NCBI GenBank assembly: GCA_030036605.1
Contig: DAOTRE010000004.1
Span: forward strand, 53,354-116,260
Source: Candidatus Megaera endosymbiont of Nemacystus decipiens
GTDB taxonomy: Bacteria > Pseudomonadota > Alphaproteobacteria > Rickettsiales > Rickettsiaceae
Direction of reading: 5' to 3'
DNA: 62,907 bases
The notes below the pieces were generated by a model. The model was given only the letters and a program-made list of their open reading frames with translations. It was not told the DNA's origin and did no database searches. A program made the position numbers and the translations under genes. Below are positions 46,351 through 56,120 of the stretch, one piece after another; positions within the stretch are counted from its first letter, which is position 1, and each line of letters starts with the position of its first letter.

Positions 46351-47142
46351 ATGGCAATAAAAATTCATGGTCCAAAAGATTTTGACTCAATGAGAAAGGC
46401 TGGAAAATTGGCTGCTCAGACTTTAGATTTTATTACTGATTATGTAAAACCTGGCATTACCACATCAGAAATCAACGATTTATGCCATGATTTTATCATA
46501 AAAAATAATGCCATTCCTGCTCCTTTAAATTATCGAGGATTCCCCAAATCAGTTTGCACCTCAGTAAATCACGTAGTGTGCCATGGTATACCATCTGAGA
46601 AAAAACTAAAAAATGGTGACATTATCAATATTGATGTTACTGTTATTGTAGATGGATGGCATGGTGATACCAGCCGTATGTATCATGTGGGTAATGTAGG
46701 AATTCAAGCAAAAAGACTTACTCAAGTAACTTATGATTCTATGATGTTAGCAATCAATATGGTAAGACCTGGTGTTAGGCTTGGAGATATTGGATTCGCT
46801 ATTGAATCATATGTAAAAAAATTTAATTATTCTTCAGTTCGTGACTATACAGGACACGGAATAGGGCGTGTTTTTCACGACGAACCAACTGTCTTACATT
46901 ATGGTAAACCTGGAACAGGTGTTGAACTAAAAGAAGGTATGTTTTTTACTATCGAGCCAATGATTAATGTGGGCAAAGCAGACACTATTTTAAGCAAATT
47001 TGATAACTGGACAGTAACCACTAGAGACAAATCATTATCTGCACAATTTGAACATACTATTGGTGTTACAAGCGATGGTTTTGAGGTTTTTACCAGTTCT
47101 CCTGAGAATTTTTCATGCCCTCCATATGACAAAACAAAATAG
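46351..47142 (+). CDS. map: Methionine aminopeptidase, type I
   Basis: Removes the initiator methionine from nascent proteins. The five metal ligands are in NIDVTVIVDGWHGDTSRMY (two Asp), GHGIGRVFHDEP (His), FTIEPMINVG (Glu) and AQFEHTIGV (Glu). Length 263 is typical. The last 17 bp overlap radC. Confidence 0.97.
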   Translation: MAIKIHGPKDFDSMRKAGKLAAQTLDFITDYVKPGITTSEINDLCHDFIIKNNAIPAPLNYRGFPKSVCTSVNHVVCHGIPSEKKLKNGDIINIDVTVIVDGWHGDTSRMYHVGNVGIQAKRLTQVTYDSMMLAINMVRPGVRLGDIGFAIESYVKKFNYSSVRDYTGHGIGRVFHDEPTVLHYGKPGTGVELKEGMFFTIEPMINVGKADTILSKFDNWTVTTRDKSLSAQFEHTIGVTSDGFEVFTSSPENFSCPPYDKTK

Positions 47143-47824
47143 TGCTGATTGTAAACCACATTATGTCGGTCATCGCAAAAGATTAAAATCTAGGTTTCTA
47201 AACAATCAACCTTCTAGTCTTAATGACTACGAATTGCTTGAGTTGCTGCTGTTTCAGGCAATTCCTAGAAAGGATGTAAAACCTCTGGCTAAAAAATTAC
47301 TAGAAAAATTTGGCAGTTTTAAAGATATAATCAACGCTGATTTTGATCAAATCATTAGTATTGATGGCACGACCGAATCGGTATATCTACAATTCAGAGT
47401 CATGAAAGAATTACTAAATCGTGTTTTTAATGAAAATATTAAAAAGAAAAACATCATAAATTCTTGGTCTGCGTTATTAAATTACCTAAAATTTAATATG
47501 GGTTGTTTGAAGGTAGAACAATTTAGGGTATTATTTGTAAATAAGAAAAATATTTTACTTGCAGATGAGGTGATGGCAACAGGTACAATAGATCAGACTC
47601 CTGTTTACCCACGTGAAATTGTGAAAAGAGCATTGTTTCATGAGGCGGGAGCAATTATTTTAGTACATAACCACCCGAGCGGTAATGCAAAACCATCAAG
47701 TGCTGATATTGATATTACAACTCAAATCATTAACGCATGCAAGGTAATTAGTGTGCGTATACATGACCATGTTATAATTGGAAATAACGAATATTATAGT
47801 TTTAAGTCAAACATGTTGTTATGA
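47126..47824 (+). CDS. radC: RadC family JAB/MPN protein
   Basis: The 232 residues include an N-terminal helix-hairpin-helix region (DYELLELLLFQAIPRKDVKPLAKKLLEKFGSFKDI) and a C-terminal JAB/MPN metalloprotease-like domain with the zinc motif HEAGAIILVHNHPSGNAKPSSADIDIT. A longer in-frame start exists, but the ATG at 47126 gives the normal N-terminus (MTKQNSADCKPHYVGHRKRL). The DNA-repair role given by the old name is disputed; function uncertain. Overlaps map by 17 bp and dciA by 4 bp. Confidence 0.88.
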   Translation: MTKQNSADCKPHYVGHRKRLKSRFLNNQPSSLNDYELLELLLFQAIPRKDVKPLAKKLLEKFGSFKDIINADFDQIISIDGTTESVYLQFRVMKELLNRVFNENIKKKNIINSWSALLNYLKFNMGCLKVEQFRVLFVNKKNILLADEVMATGTIDQTPVYPREIVKRALFHEAGAIILVHNHPSGNAKPSSADIDITTQIINACKVISVRIHDHVIIGNNEYYSFKSNMLL

Positions 47825-48129
47825 GACCTATAATAAATGCTATTGATGAAATAATTTTCAAGATATATAAAAACAAACATCCAATCCTTGGTGATTTAAT
47901 AATGCATTGGCGTGATATTGTGGGGTTAGAGCTCAGCAGTGGGTCGACTCCAATCAAAATTACTAGTAATGTTATCAATAGTAAAAAAACTAATAATTTA
48001 TATATTTCTGCAGAAAATTCTAGTATATCTTTAGAGTTGGCTTATAAACAGGACATAATTATTGAACGTATTTCTGTATATCTTGGATATAAAGCTATTC
48101 ATAAAATAAAATTGTTGATAAGGGAATAG
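47821..48129 (+). CDS. dciA: DUF721-family protein, probable replicative helicase loader DciA
   Basis: DciA-type proteins load DnaB helicase in bacteria lacking DnaC. The 102-residue protein follows DUF721: W+DIVG..L at about 29-37, ST.PIKIT, LYISAENSSISLELAYKQDIIIERISVYLGYKAIHKIKL. The assignment rests on this pattern, not on a database match. It is overlapped by radC (4 bp) and followed by cyaY after 3 bp, so it belongs to an operon. Confidence 0.7.
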   Translation: MRPIINAIDEIIFKIYKNKHPILGDLIMHWRDIVGLELSSGSTPIKITSNVINSKKTNNLYISAENSSISLELAYKQDIIIERISVYLGYKAIHKIKLLIRE

Positions 48130-48132
48130 ATA

Positions 48133-48435
48133 ATGATTAGTGACGCCGGATTTATAGAACTTGCGAATGAGGTTATTAGCAAGATTGCTGATAAAACTGA
48201 AGAAATGGACACAGATTGTAATTTTGATATTGATTTGAATAATAGCATTCTTTCAATTAGCGGCTCTGTAGGCACATATGTTATTAACGTGCAATCAGCT
48301 GCAAATGAAATTTGGTTGTCTTCACCTATCAGTGGACCATTTCACTTTGGCTATATAAATGGTCAGTGGGTATCAAGCCGCGGGGATAACCTATTTGATA
48401 TTCTTAATAAAGAACTAAAAATTTCGATTTCTTGA
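48133..48435 (+). CDS. cyaY: Frataxin-like iron-binding protein CyaY
   Basis: Regulator of IscS-dependent Fe-S cluster assembly. The 100-residue sequence has the frataxin core: acidic first helix ([20 protein letters not shown]), then strands [43 protein letters not shown] and W.[11 protein letters not shown] near the end. It lies between dciA and the ABC exporter, overlapping the latter by 4 bp. An IscX-like protein is at 19.4 kb. Confidence 0.88.
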   Translation: [100 protein letters not shown]

Positions 48436-50174
48436 TGTATTGTAATTCTTATATAAAGGAACTAGTAGCTTATTTATTTTTACATAAGAAAAAGCTTATG
48501 ATAGTCTTCTTTGCTTTAATTAGTGTAGCACTATCATTACTATCAATAGGTTATATTTTTAGATACTTTATAGATCATGGCTTGGCTTCAAATGAGATAG
48601 AAATAATCAATAATGCTACTATTTTAATCTGTATATTAATTATAGTTTTTGCCTTTGGTAGCTTCTTAAGATCTTATTATATTAATAATATTGCTTTAGA
48701 AGTAACATCCCAATTGAAATGTGATATGTATGAAAAACTATTATTCGTTGATATAAAAACTTTTGAAGAACTAAAGGTAGGGGATGTAATATCACGTTTA
48801 GGTCCAGACATTGATGCAATTAATGGACTCATAGTTAATTTTTTATCTTTTTTTATACGCAACATCTTAATGTTAATTGGTGCAGTAACATTGATGTTTC
48901 TTCAAAGCCCCAAATTATCAATTTTAGCTATAATTGGAATACCTATATTATTACTACCAATTATTGGCCTGAGCAAGTTTGTGAAAAGATTATCTCGCAA
49001 AGTGCTCAGCAGCCAGGCTCTGCAAACTTCATGTATAGAAGAAAACTTTACAGGCATCAGAACATTGCACGCCTATAATAGCCAAGAATACCAGGCTAAT
49101 CTATTTAATAAAAACATGTCAGATTATAATTTACTTGCAAATTTAAGGTTAAAATATCGCTCGTTGTTTTTTGCTTTAACGATTTCTATTATTGCCATAG
49201 CAATTATAACAATTATTTGGATTGGAAGTCTAGATATTCTTAGTGGAGACATAAGTTCCGGGAAAATGATTTCTTTTATTTATTATGCCATCATGTCAGC
49301 TCTAAGCGCTGGTGGTATCATAGAAATGTTTAGTGAAATACAGGGGCCTATTGCTTCAATAGAAAGAGTTATGGAAATTAAAAAATTAAAAAGCATAACA
49401 AAGCAAAGCATTAATCTAGATGAAAAAATAGATTTTGGAGGAGATATAAGTTTTGTTAATGTCACGTTTTCCTACCCCTCTAGGTCTAATATTACTGTAT
49501 TAGATAACATATCTCTAACATTAAAAAATGGTAATTTTATTGGAATAGTTGGCAGATCTGGTTCGGGAAAAAGTACTCTTTTGCAGCTTCTTCTGAAATT
49601 TTATGATTATGATAAAGGTAGTATTTTTATTAGCAATCAAAAGATTGAAGCAATTGATACTAAAGCGCTACGCAATAAAATAGCATATGTTGAGCAAACT
49701 CCTATGATTTTTTCTGGTTCAGTCCGAGACAATATTTTATTTGCTAAACCAAATGCGTCTAAAGAAGAGCTACAACGGGTAGTTGATGCTTGTGATATAA
49801 AAAGCTTTACATCTAATTTAAAAAATGGCATAGATACACCAATAGGGGAAAAAGGGACTAGGCTTTCCGGTGGGCAAAAACAGAGAATAGCTATAGCTAG
49901 AGCCCTAATCTATAATCCTGAAGTTCTTTTGCTCGATGAAGCAACAAGTGCGCTTGATAGCGAAGGTGAAAAAGTTGTATTAACTAACTTGCGCAAAATA
50001 TTCAGCAATCGTAGAATTGTATCAATTGCACATCGTATCTCGTCAATAGAGAACGCAGATCGAATCCTTCTGATTGACAAAGGAAAAGTAATCGATGAAG
50101 GAACGCATAAAACACTAATTCAAAATTCTAGACACTATAAGACATTGTATAAAGAACAGTTACTTGAAAAGTAA
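48432..50174 (+). CDS. ABC exporter, ATP-binding/permease fusion
   Basis: A half-transporter of 580 residues. Six membrane helices occupy about 1-300, then a nucleotide-binding domain with Walker A GRSGSGKSTLL, signature LSGGQKQR, Walker B VLLLDEATSALD and H-loop SIAHR. It belongs to the type IV exporter family of MsbA-like proteins. The substrate cannot be assigned; lipid or peptide are options. It terminates 13 bp before a copy of repeat A. Confidence 0.9.
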   Translation: MMYCNSYIKELVAYLFLHKKKLMIVFFALISVALSLLSIGYIFRYFIDHGLASNEIEIINNATILICILIIVFAFGSFLRSYYINNIALEVTSQLKCDMYEKLLFVDIKTFEELKVGDVISRLGPDIDAINGLIVNFLSFFIRNILMLIGAVTLMFLQSPKLSILAIIGIPILLLPIIGLSKFVKRLSRKVLSSQALQTSCIEENFTGIRTLHAYNSQEYQANLFNKNMSDYNLLANLRLKYRSLFFALTISIIAIAIITIIWIGSLDILSGDISSGKMISFIYYAIMSALSAGGIIEMFSEIQGPIASIERVMEIKKLKSITKQSINLDEKIDFGGDISFVNVTFSYPSRSNITVLDNISLTLKNGNFIGIVGRSGSGKSTLLQLLLKFYDYDKGSIFISNQKIEAIDTKALRNKIAYVEQTPMIFSGSVRDNILFAKPNASKEELQRVVDACDIKSFTSNLKNGIDTPIGEKGTRLSGGQKQRIAIARALIYNPEVLLLDEATSALDSEGEKVVLTNLRKIFSNRRIVSIAHRISSIENADRILLIDKGKVIDEGTHKTLIQNSRHYKTLYKEQLLEK

Positions 50175-50187
50175 CAAAATTGATAAA

Positions 50188-50240
50188 TTATGTCTTATGT
50201 CAACAGAACCTAGATCTTGTATCATGTCAACACAGTCTAG
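50188..50240 (+). repeat. Dispersed repeat A, best copy plus a second partial copy
   Basis: TTATGTCTTATGTCAACAG plus AACCTA (50188-50212) is the fullest copy of family A. A partial direct repeat, ATGTCAACACAGTCTAG, follows at 50224-50240. It lies between the convergent ABC exporter and purC genes. Confidence 0.55.
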
Positions 50241-50931
50241 AAAGTACTTCCTGATATGCGGCAATTAACCGCTCTTCCCCTTGATCTGCAATTTCATAAC
50301 ATAGTTTTTGGTTGGAATCCATATCCCACAAACGGCATGTATCTGGTGATATTTCATCAACTAATATTGGAACAAAATCTTCGCCGTTAAAAACACGACC
50401 AAATTCTAGTTTAATATCTACCATACGAATATTAATAGCAGCAAACAAGCCTACAAGAAAATCATGGACTCTCATTCCCAATTGTTGAAGTTCTTTTAGC
50501 TCTTCTTTAGACATCCAGCCAAAACTTAATATTTGTTGTTCATTCACAGGCGGATAACCTAATTTACTATTTTTAACTGTGAAATCTATGATTGGTGATT
50601 CAAAAACAAAACCATTCTCTATATCAAATGCAGATACATATCGTCCACATGCTATTGTCGTAATATTTAGTTGTACAGGATACACTTCTGCATATTGTAC
50701 CAGCTGTTTTTTCATATTCTTTTTTTCAATCAAATGATTTTCTATTCCTATCATATCTAATTTAGACATCAAGTGTGCAGAGATGGTATTATTAATACTC
50801 CCCTTACCAGATACATTAATAATATCACCGCTAGAAACACGCATCGAATCTTCAAATGACATGATCAGAGAATGCTCAAGTTCTGAACTATAAAGAGTTT
50901 TACTAGAACCTTGATAGATTTTTTTTAACAT
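50227..50931 (-). CDS. Divergent PurC-like SAICAR synthetase
   Basis: PurC joins aspartate to CAIR in purine synthesis. The 234 residues keep the fold and several signatures: IYQGSSKTLY at the start, GKGSINNTISAHLM, VDIKLEFGRV and VDEISPDTCRLWD. Others are altered: the N-terminal GKAK motif reads GSSK, and the D-K-D segment after the C-terminal DTCRLWD reads as SNQKLCYE. Other pur genes are absent from the window. It may be a working PurC, a salvage relic or a repurposed enzyme. Start codon overlaps exoD by 1 bp; the 3' end adjoins repeat A. Confidence 0.7.
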   Translation of the reverse strand: MLKKIYQGSSKTLYSSELEHSLIMSFEDSMRVSSGDIINVSGKGSINNTISAHLMSKLDMIGIENHLIEKKNMKKQLVQYAEVYPVQLNITTIACGRYVSAFDIENGFVFESPIIDFTVKNSKLGYPPVNEQQILSFGWMSKEELKELQQLGMRVHDFLVGLFAAINIRMVDIKLEFGRVFNGEDFVPILVDEISPDTCRLWDMDSNQKLCYEIADQGEERLIAAYQEVLSRLC

Positions 50932-51596
50932 TAAATTATAAAACTAAACATTGACTTAAGAAAAACAAAACTGCCAATTATTGCAAACAGTGCAATAATT
51001 GTACCGACTGCTGCAATTATTGCGCCATAAAATATGACCAATCCATCACGATTTAATAGCCCAAGAGAGGATACTGTAATGCCTAAAGCAGGTATTGCAT
51101 TAGTAAATGGAATTGGAATCGAGACGGCTAAAGACGCAATAATACAGATTAAACCAACTAATTGTTCACAATATACTGAAGATGCGAAACGAAATCTGGG
51201 CTTCACATAACGTTCAACTGATTCAACTATAGGCACAATTTTGTCACTAATTTGTTTTAAGGTCGAGTTTTTGATTTCATACTCATTGATTTTTTGTGGT
51301 AGTCTAACTTTTTTACTACCAACTAATAATTGATAAGACAATATAATCAACGGCAAGCCCATAAGGGTAGTGAAACCAGGAGGATAGGGGAGAGGAATCG
51401 CAACAGGTAGTGAGAAAAAAATCATTGCAAGCAGAATACCGTTTTCATGAAAATCTTGCATTAATTGCGCAATTTTAGTTTTGCCCTTTGGTTCTTTGTT
51501 GCCTATATTTTTTAATATAACAGAAGCAGTAGTAGTATCTAAAGTTTTCTTCTCTTTGTTTTTTTCAATCATATTATTACACATAAATTTTATCAT
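50931..51596 (-). CDS. ExoD-family membrane protein
   Basis: The 221 residues include the ExoD motif LPVAIPLPYPPGFTTLMGLPLIILSYQLLVG and several C-terminal membrane segments (about 145-165, 172-192, 195-220). ExoD was linked to exopolysaccharide synthesis and alkaline tolerance in rhizobia; the biochemistry is unknown. It overlaps purC by 1 bp, forming a two-gene unit. M5 or M9 may be the true start. Confidence 0.8.
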   Translation of the reverse strand: MIKFMCNNMIEKNKEKKTLDTTTASVILKNIGNKEPKGKTKIAQLMQDFHENGILLAMIFFSLPVAIPLPYPPGFTTLMGLPLIILSYQLLVGSKKVRLPQKINEYEIKNSTLKQISDKIVPIVESVERYVKPRFRFASSVYCEQLVGLICIIASLAVSIPIPFTNAIPALGITVSSLGLLNRDGLVIFYGAIIAAVGTIIALFAIIGSFVFLKSMFSFII

Positions 51597-51620
51597 ATGG
51601 ATAAAGCTTCGCTACGATGC

Positions 51621-51662
51621 CTAAAACGATGTTCCTTTCTTGAAAGGAAATCTAGGTTTTAG
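51621..51662. terminator. Nested inverted repeats downstream of dnaJ
   Basis: CTAAAAC (51621-51627) pairs with GTTTTAG (51656-51662). Inside them TTCCTTTC (51632-51639) pairs with GAAAGGAA (51642-51649). No T run follows, so termination is only a guess. The remaining spacer 51597-51772 holds a 24 bp palindrome and no gene. Confidence 0.35.
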
Positions 51663-51744
51663 ACATATAAGAATTATCTTATATCTCGAAAGTATATAAC
51701 GATAAAAAATTTAAGTACAATTCTTTTTTTAAGAGCTTTACAAT

Positions 51745-51768
51745 TATGGCACTGTTAACAGTGCCATA
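51745..51768. repeat. Perfect 24 bp palindrome (repeat B)
   Basis: TATGGCACTGTT at 51745-51756 is followed exactly by its reverse complement, 5 bp after the dnaJ stop. Partial copies occur at 24500-24512, 25821-25834 and 60640-60652, so this is a repeated unit and not just a local hairpin. It resembles two fused inverted repeats of a mobile-element end. It may also act as a structural 3' end for dnaJ mRNA. Confidence 0.6.
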
Positions 51769-51772
51769 GAGT

Positions 51773-52897
51773 CTATGACCAAATATTTTTAAACCTAGCA
51801 AAAAACCCTTCATCTTTAAAATTTTGTGACTCCGTAAACTCAGCATCAAGCTTTTCTAATAATTCTCGTTGCTTTGCATTAAGCTTCTTTGGTATTTCAA
51901 CATAAGCATGGGCATACAAATCTCCTCTTAGAGAGGACCGAACCTTTGACATGCCTTTACCTTTAAGCCTTAATTTATCTCCAGTTTCAGTTCCTGGAGG
52001 GATTTTTAGTGATACAGTGCTTCCATCAATAATAGGCACTTTGACCTCTCCCCCAAGCGCCGCTTTTGTGAATGTAACGGGCAACTTAAGGTGTAAATCA
52101 GCTCCATCTGTTTTATATATATTATGAGGTTTTATATTAATAAATACGTATAAATCACCACTAGAACCTCCTCTAATTCCAGCTTCTCCTTCACCTGCTA
52201 TCCTAATTCTTACTCCGTGTTCTACGCCAGCTGGAACATTAACTAAAAGATCTTTATTCTTAGTCTTTCTACCGTTGCCTCTGCAACTACTGCATGGATC
52301 ACTAATAATTCTACCTTGCCCTGAACAAGCGCTGCACGGTTGCTCAAAAGTGAAGAAACCTTGCTGCATCCTAACTGTTCCGTTACCACCGCATTGACTG
52401 CACGATTTCATAGAGTCAGGCTTAGAACTACCCTGTCCCTTACAAGACGAACATGTAGTTTCAGTTGTAAAGTTTATCGTTTTATCTACGCCTTTAAATG
52501 CCTCTTCAAGGTTAATTTCAAGATTATATTTTAGGTCTGAACCCCTAACTTTTGAGGATCTTGGCTTGGGTCTACCTCTTCCACCCATAAAATCACTAAA
52601 AAAGTCTCCAAATATATCATTGATATCTGGATTGCTTCCACTAAAACCACTTGTGCCTGTACCACCGCCAGATTGCTGGAATGCACTATGGCCCATGCGA
52701 TCATATGCAGCCTTCTTTTGAGGATCTTTAAGTATATCGTAGGCTTGAGATATTTCTTTAAATTTTTTCTCTGAATCAGGGCTAGAACTTACATCTGGGT
52801 GATATTGTTTAGCTAATTTTAAATATGCTTTTTTAATTTCATTTGCGCTTGCTGATCGGCCAAGACCTAGAACCTCGTAATAATCTCTTTCGGACAT
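51773..52897 (-). CDS. dnaJ: Chaperone protein DnaJ
   Basis: Hsp40 co-chaperone of DnaK. The J domain has the HPD triad in YHPDVSS, a Gly/Phe-rich linker follows, and four zinc-finger motifs ([32 protein letters not shown]) lie at about 150-210. Length 374 is standard. It lies 121 bp downstream of dnaK on the same strand. Confidence 0.97.
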   Translation of the reverse strand: MSERDYYEVLGLGRSASANEIKKAYLKLAKQYHPDVSSSPDSEKKFKEISQAYDILKDPQKKAAYDRMGHSAFQQSGGGTGTSGFSGSNPDINDIFGDFFSDFMGGRGRPKPRSSKVRGSDLKYNLEINLEEAFKGVDKTINFTTETTCSSCKGQGSSKPDSMKSCSQCGGNGTVRMQQGFFTFEQPCSACSGQGRIISDPCSSCRGNGRKTKNKDLLVNVPAGVEHGVRIRIAGEGEAGIRGGSSGDLYVFINIKPHNIYKTDGADLHLKLPVTFTKAALGGEVKVPIIDGSTVSLKIPPGTETGDKLRLKGKGMSKVRSSLRGDLYAHAYVEIPKKLNAKQRELLEKLDAEFTESQNFKDEGFFARFKNIWS

Positions 52898-53018
52898 TTT
52901 AATACTCTATCTAACCTAATTAGGAATTTTACCTTACAAATGTGCAAGGGATACCATAAAATCATTTACAAATTACATGGTTTCCCTTGCTTTCTCTATG
53001 ACATAGAAGAATAAGATG

Positions 53019-54926
53019 CTAGTCTTTCTTATCTTCACTCACATCTTTAAATTCACCATCTACGACCTTCTCATCATTCTTCGGAGCTTCTCCTGCGGAA
53101 GATGATGAATCAGCTTGTTGAGATGAAGCCGCATTCATTGCCTCTGATACCTTCATACTTGCCGCACCAAGCGTTTGTACACCAGAATTGATCTTTTCTA
53201 TATCTTCCGATTCGACGGCAGACTTAAGATCAGCCATAGCATCTTCTATAGCTTTTTTATCTCCAGCATTAATTTTTTCACCATGTTCTTTTAGTGTTTT
53301 TTCTGAAGAATATATTAAAGTATCTGCCTGGTTTTTAGCCTCAATGAGTTCTTTGCGTTTTTTATCTTCAGCAGCATTAGCTTCAGCATCTTTGACCATT
53401 TTTTCAATTTCTTCTTCTTTTAATCCACCAGAGGCTTGTATAGTCACTTTTTGCTCTTTACCACTAGCTTTATCTTTAGCAGAAACATGCACTATACCGT
53501 TAGCATCAATATCAAATGTCACTTCAATTTGTGGCATTCCTCTTGGAGAAGGTGGAATACCCTCAAGATTAAATTGACCCAACATCTTATTATGAGCAGC
53601 CATTTCTCTTTCACCCTGGAAGACACGAATAGTTACAGCAGACTGATTATCCTCTGCAGTCGAAAATACCTGACTTTTCTTTGTTGGAATTGTTGTATTA
53701 CGATCTATTAACCTTGTAAACACACCACCTAAAGTTTCAATACCCAGAGATAAAGGCGTTACATCAAGAAGCAGTACATCCTTGACATCTCCTTGCAGAA
53801 CACCACCTTGAACTGCAGCGCCCAAAGCAACTACCTCATCTGGATTAACGCCCTTATGTGGATCTTTACCAAAAAACTCTTTAACTTTTTCTATGACTTT
53901 TGGCATTCTGGTCATACCGCCTACCAAAATCACTTCATCAACTTCCCCAGATTTTAATCCAGCATCTTTCAGAGCTTTCTTACAAGGTTCGATTGTACGA
54001 TCGACTAAATCCATTACTAAAGACTCTAACTTAGCGCGAGTCAATTTTACGTTCATATGTTTCGGACCAGAAGCATCAGCTGTAATATATGGCAAATTAA
54101 CATCAGTAGATTGAGCGCTCGAGAGCTCTTTCTTTGCTTTCTCTGCTGCTTCTTTTAGCCTCTGCAAGGCAAGAGGGTCTTGTTTCAAATCAATAGATGT
54201 TTCTTTCTTAAATTCACTAATTAAGTGGTCTAGTACAGCCATATCGAAATCTTCACCGCCTAAGAAAGTATCGCCATTTGTTGCTTTCACTTCAAATACG
54301 CCATCTCCTATTTCTAGAATAGATACATCGAATGTACCACCACCTAAGTCATATACAGCTACAGTTTTATTACCTGTTTTATCAAGCCCATAAGCAAGAG
54401 CAGCTGCTGTAGGTTCGTTGATAATTCTTAAGACCTCAAGGCCAGCAATTTTACCAGCATCTTTAGTAGCTTGCCTTTGAGCGTCATTAAAATAAGCAGG
54501 AACAGTAATTACAGCTTGAGTTACTTTCTCACCCAGATAACTTTCTGCTGTTTCTTTCATTTTTTGTAAAATTTTGGCACTAATCTGACTTGGAGAATAT
54601 TTTTTACCAAATGCTTCAACCCATGCATCATTATTTTCAGATTTTACTATGCTGTAAGGTACCATCTCCTTATCCTTCGTCACTGTTGGATCGGTGATTG
54701 TTCTACCTATTAATCTCTTAATAGCATATAAAGTATTTTTAGGATTAGTAACAGCTTGTCTCTTAGCTGGCTGCCCTACTAATTGTTCACCTCCCTCAAC
54801 AAATGCGACCATAGAAGGAGTAGTTCTGTCTCCTTCAGAGTTTGTTAAAACTTCAGGCTCTTTACCATTCATTACAGCAACACATGAATTGGTTGTACCT
54901 AAGTCAATTCCTATAATTTTCCCCAT
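53019..54926 (-). CDS. dnaK: Chaperone protein DnaK (Hsp70)
   Basis: ATP-driven chaperone. The start [18 protein letters not shown] is intact; an upstream in-frame codon adds 8 unlikely residues, so ATG at 54926 is preferred (635 aa). [15 protein letters not shown] is phosphate-binding, and the substrate-binding domain follows. The C-terminus is rich in acidic residues. A candidate heat-shock promoter lies at 55028-55055. Genes run dnaK-dnaJ, as in other Proteobacteria. Confidence 0.98.
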   Translation of the reverse strand: MGKIIGIDLGTTNSCVAVMNGKEPEVLTNSEGDRTTPSMVAFVEGGEQLVGQPAKRQAVTNPKNTLYAIKRLIGRTITDPTVTKDKEMVPYSIVKSENNDAWVEAFGKKYSPSQISAKILQKMKETAESYLGEKVTQAVITVPAYFNDAQRQATKDAGKIAGLEVLRIINEPTAAALAYGLDKTGNKTVAVYDLGGGTFDVSILEIGDGVFEVKATNGDTFLGGEDFDMAVLDHLISEFKKETSIDLKQDPLALQRLKEAAEKAKKELSSAQSTDVNLPYITADASGPKHMNVKLTRAKLESLVMDLVDRTIEPCKKALKDAGLKSGEVDEVILVGGMTRMPKVIEKVKEFFGKDPHKGVNPDEVVALGAAVQGGVLQGDVKDVLLLDVTPLSLGIETLGGVFTRLIDRNTTIPTKKSQVFSTAEDNQSAVTIRVFQGEREMAAHNKMLGQFNLEGIPPSPRGMPQIEVTFDIDANGIVHVSAKDKASGKEQKVTIQASGGLKEEEIEKMVKDAEANAAEDKKRKELIEAKNQADTLIYSSEKTLKEHGEKINAGDKKAIEDAMADLKSAVESEDIEKINSGVQTLGAASMKVSEAMNAASSQQADSSSSAGEAPKNDEKVVDGEFKDVSEDKKD

Positions 54927-55027
54927 GATTATAACCTCTTTACTATACAAAATTCTAAGTTATTCTACCAAATACTTCTTTGCATGAACAAAGAGATATA
55001 TTTGCAGAGTTAACACTACATTATGTG

Positions 55028-55055
55028 ATATAGTGCATAATTTTCTATTTACAAG
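55028..55055 (-). promoter_or_regulatory. Candidate heat-shock (sigma-32) promoter of dnaK
   Basis: On the minus strand CTTGTAA (55055-55049), a 13 bp spacer and CACTATAT (55035-55028) approximate the sigma-32 consensus CTTGAAA-N13-CCCCATNT. It lies about 102 bp before the dnaK start. Confidence 0.5.
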
Positions 55056-55133
55056 AGGAAAAATAATATTAAATGTTAAAATTTATAAAAAAATTGTTTT
55101 TATAAACAAATTGTACTAATTGTAAAATTAATT

Positions 55134-56120
55134 TTATCTTCTTGCTTTCCTACTTGCTCTAAAAATTGCTACGTTTTTATTATGCTTTTCTAAAGAAGTT
55201 GCAAAATTGTGCCCACCTTTGCCATTGACCACAAAATATAGATAATTACTCTTGGTTGGTTTGACTACTGACATAATTGAGGAATAACTGGGAGAAGATA
55301 TTGGACCGGGGGGCAGACCGTAAATTCGATATGTATTATATGCAGAACTGATTTGCAAATCTTTCTTTCTTAATCTACGAGCCAATTTATATTGCCCTTT
55401 TGTAATCGAATATATGACTGTTGGATCAGCCTGAAGCCTCATGCCTTTTTTAAGACGATTAATAAATACAGAAGCTATTATTGGCTTTTCCTCTTCATTA
55501 CCTGCCTCTTTTTCTATGATAGAAGCAAGAGTTAATATGTCTTTTCTAGTTTTAATAGGTGAATCAGGGGGTAATAATCTTACAGCTTTGTCTAAATTTG
55601 AAGACATCAAGTCTAGCATAATTTCAATCAAAGTTTCCTTACGATCTCCATAAGAATAAAAATATGTAGATGGCATCAGGTGACCTTCAGGAATCGAATA
55701 ATTAATTTGACCTACCAATCTCTTAGTTTCATTTACTTTGTCAATTATTTCTTTTGTAGTGGAGCCTTCTGGAATATACAACTTACGTACAATTGATTTT
55801 CCACTAGAAATTTTAAGTAAAACTTGATAAGGGTTAATATCGCTAGTGAACCTGTATTCACCACTTTTAAGCGGATAACGCATATTATATATTGTGGCAA
55901 TCACCTTAAACAGTAATTTATACTTTATTACCGACTCATCAGCAAGCTGGTTTGTTATTTTTCTTATTGATGAATTATGATTGATTATAATAATTCTCTC
56001 TTCCTCTAAACTGCGAGACAAAAATAAATAACCGACCAATATATTCGCAACTGTAAGAAAGATAGCAATACAAGAAATCAAACTAAATATTTTGATCCTT
56101 AAAAACCTGGGGATAGACAT
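55134..56120 (-). CDS. mltG: Endolytic murein transglycosylase MltG
   Basis: Terminates peptidoglycan strands. An N-terminal membrane helix (FSLISCIAIFLTVANILVGYLFL) is followed by a LysM-like region and the YceG-like catalytic domain. The catalytic glutamate is in LASIIEKEAGN. QADPTVIYS and YGLPPGPISSP are further signatures. Length 328 is normal. Its presence implies that some peptidoglycan is made. Its ATG overlaps the xseB stop by 1 bp. Confidence 0.93.
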   Translation of the reverse strand: MSIPRFLRIKIFSLISCIAIFLTVANILVGYLFLSRSLEEERIIIINHNSSIRKITNQLADESVIKYKLLFKVIATIYNMRYPLKSGEYRFTSDINPYQVLLKISSGKSIVRKLYIPEGSTTKEIIDKVNETKRLVGQINYSIPEGHLMPSTYFYSYGDRKETLIEIMLDLMSSNLDKAVRLLPPDSPIKTRKDILTLASIIEKEAGNEEEKPIIASVFINRLKKGMRLQADPTVIYSITKGQYKLARRLRKKDLQISSAYNTYRIYGLPPGPISSPSYSSIMSVVKPTKSNYLYFVVNGKGGHNFATSLEKHNKNVAIFRASRKARR

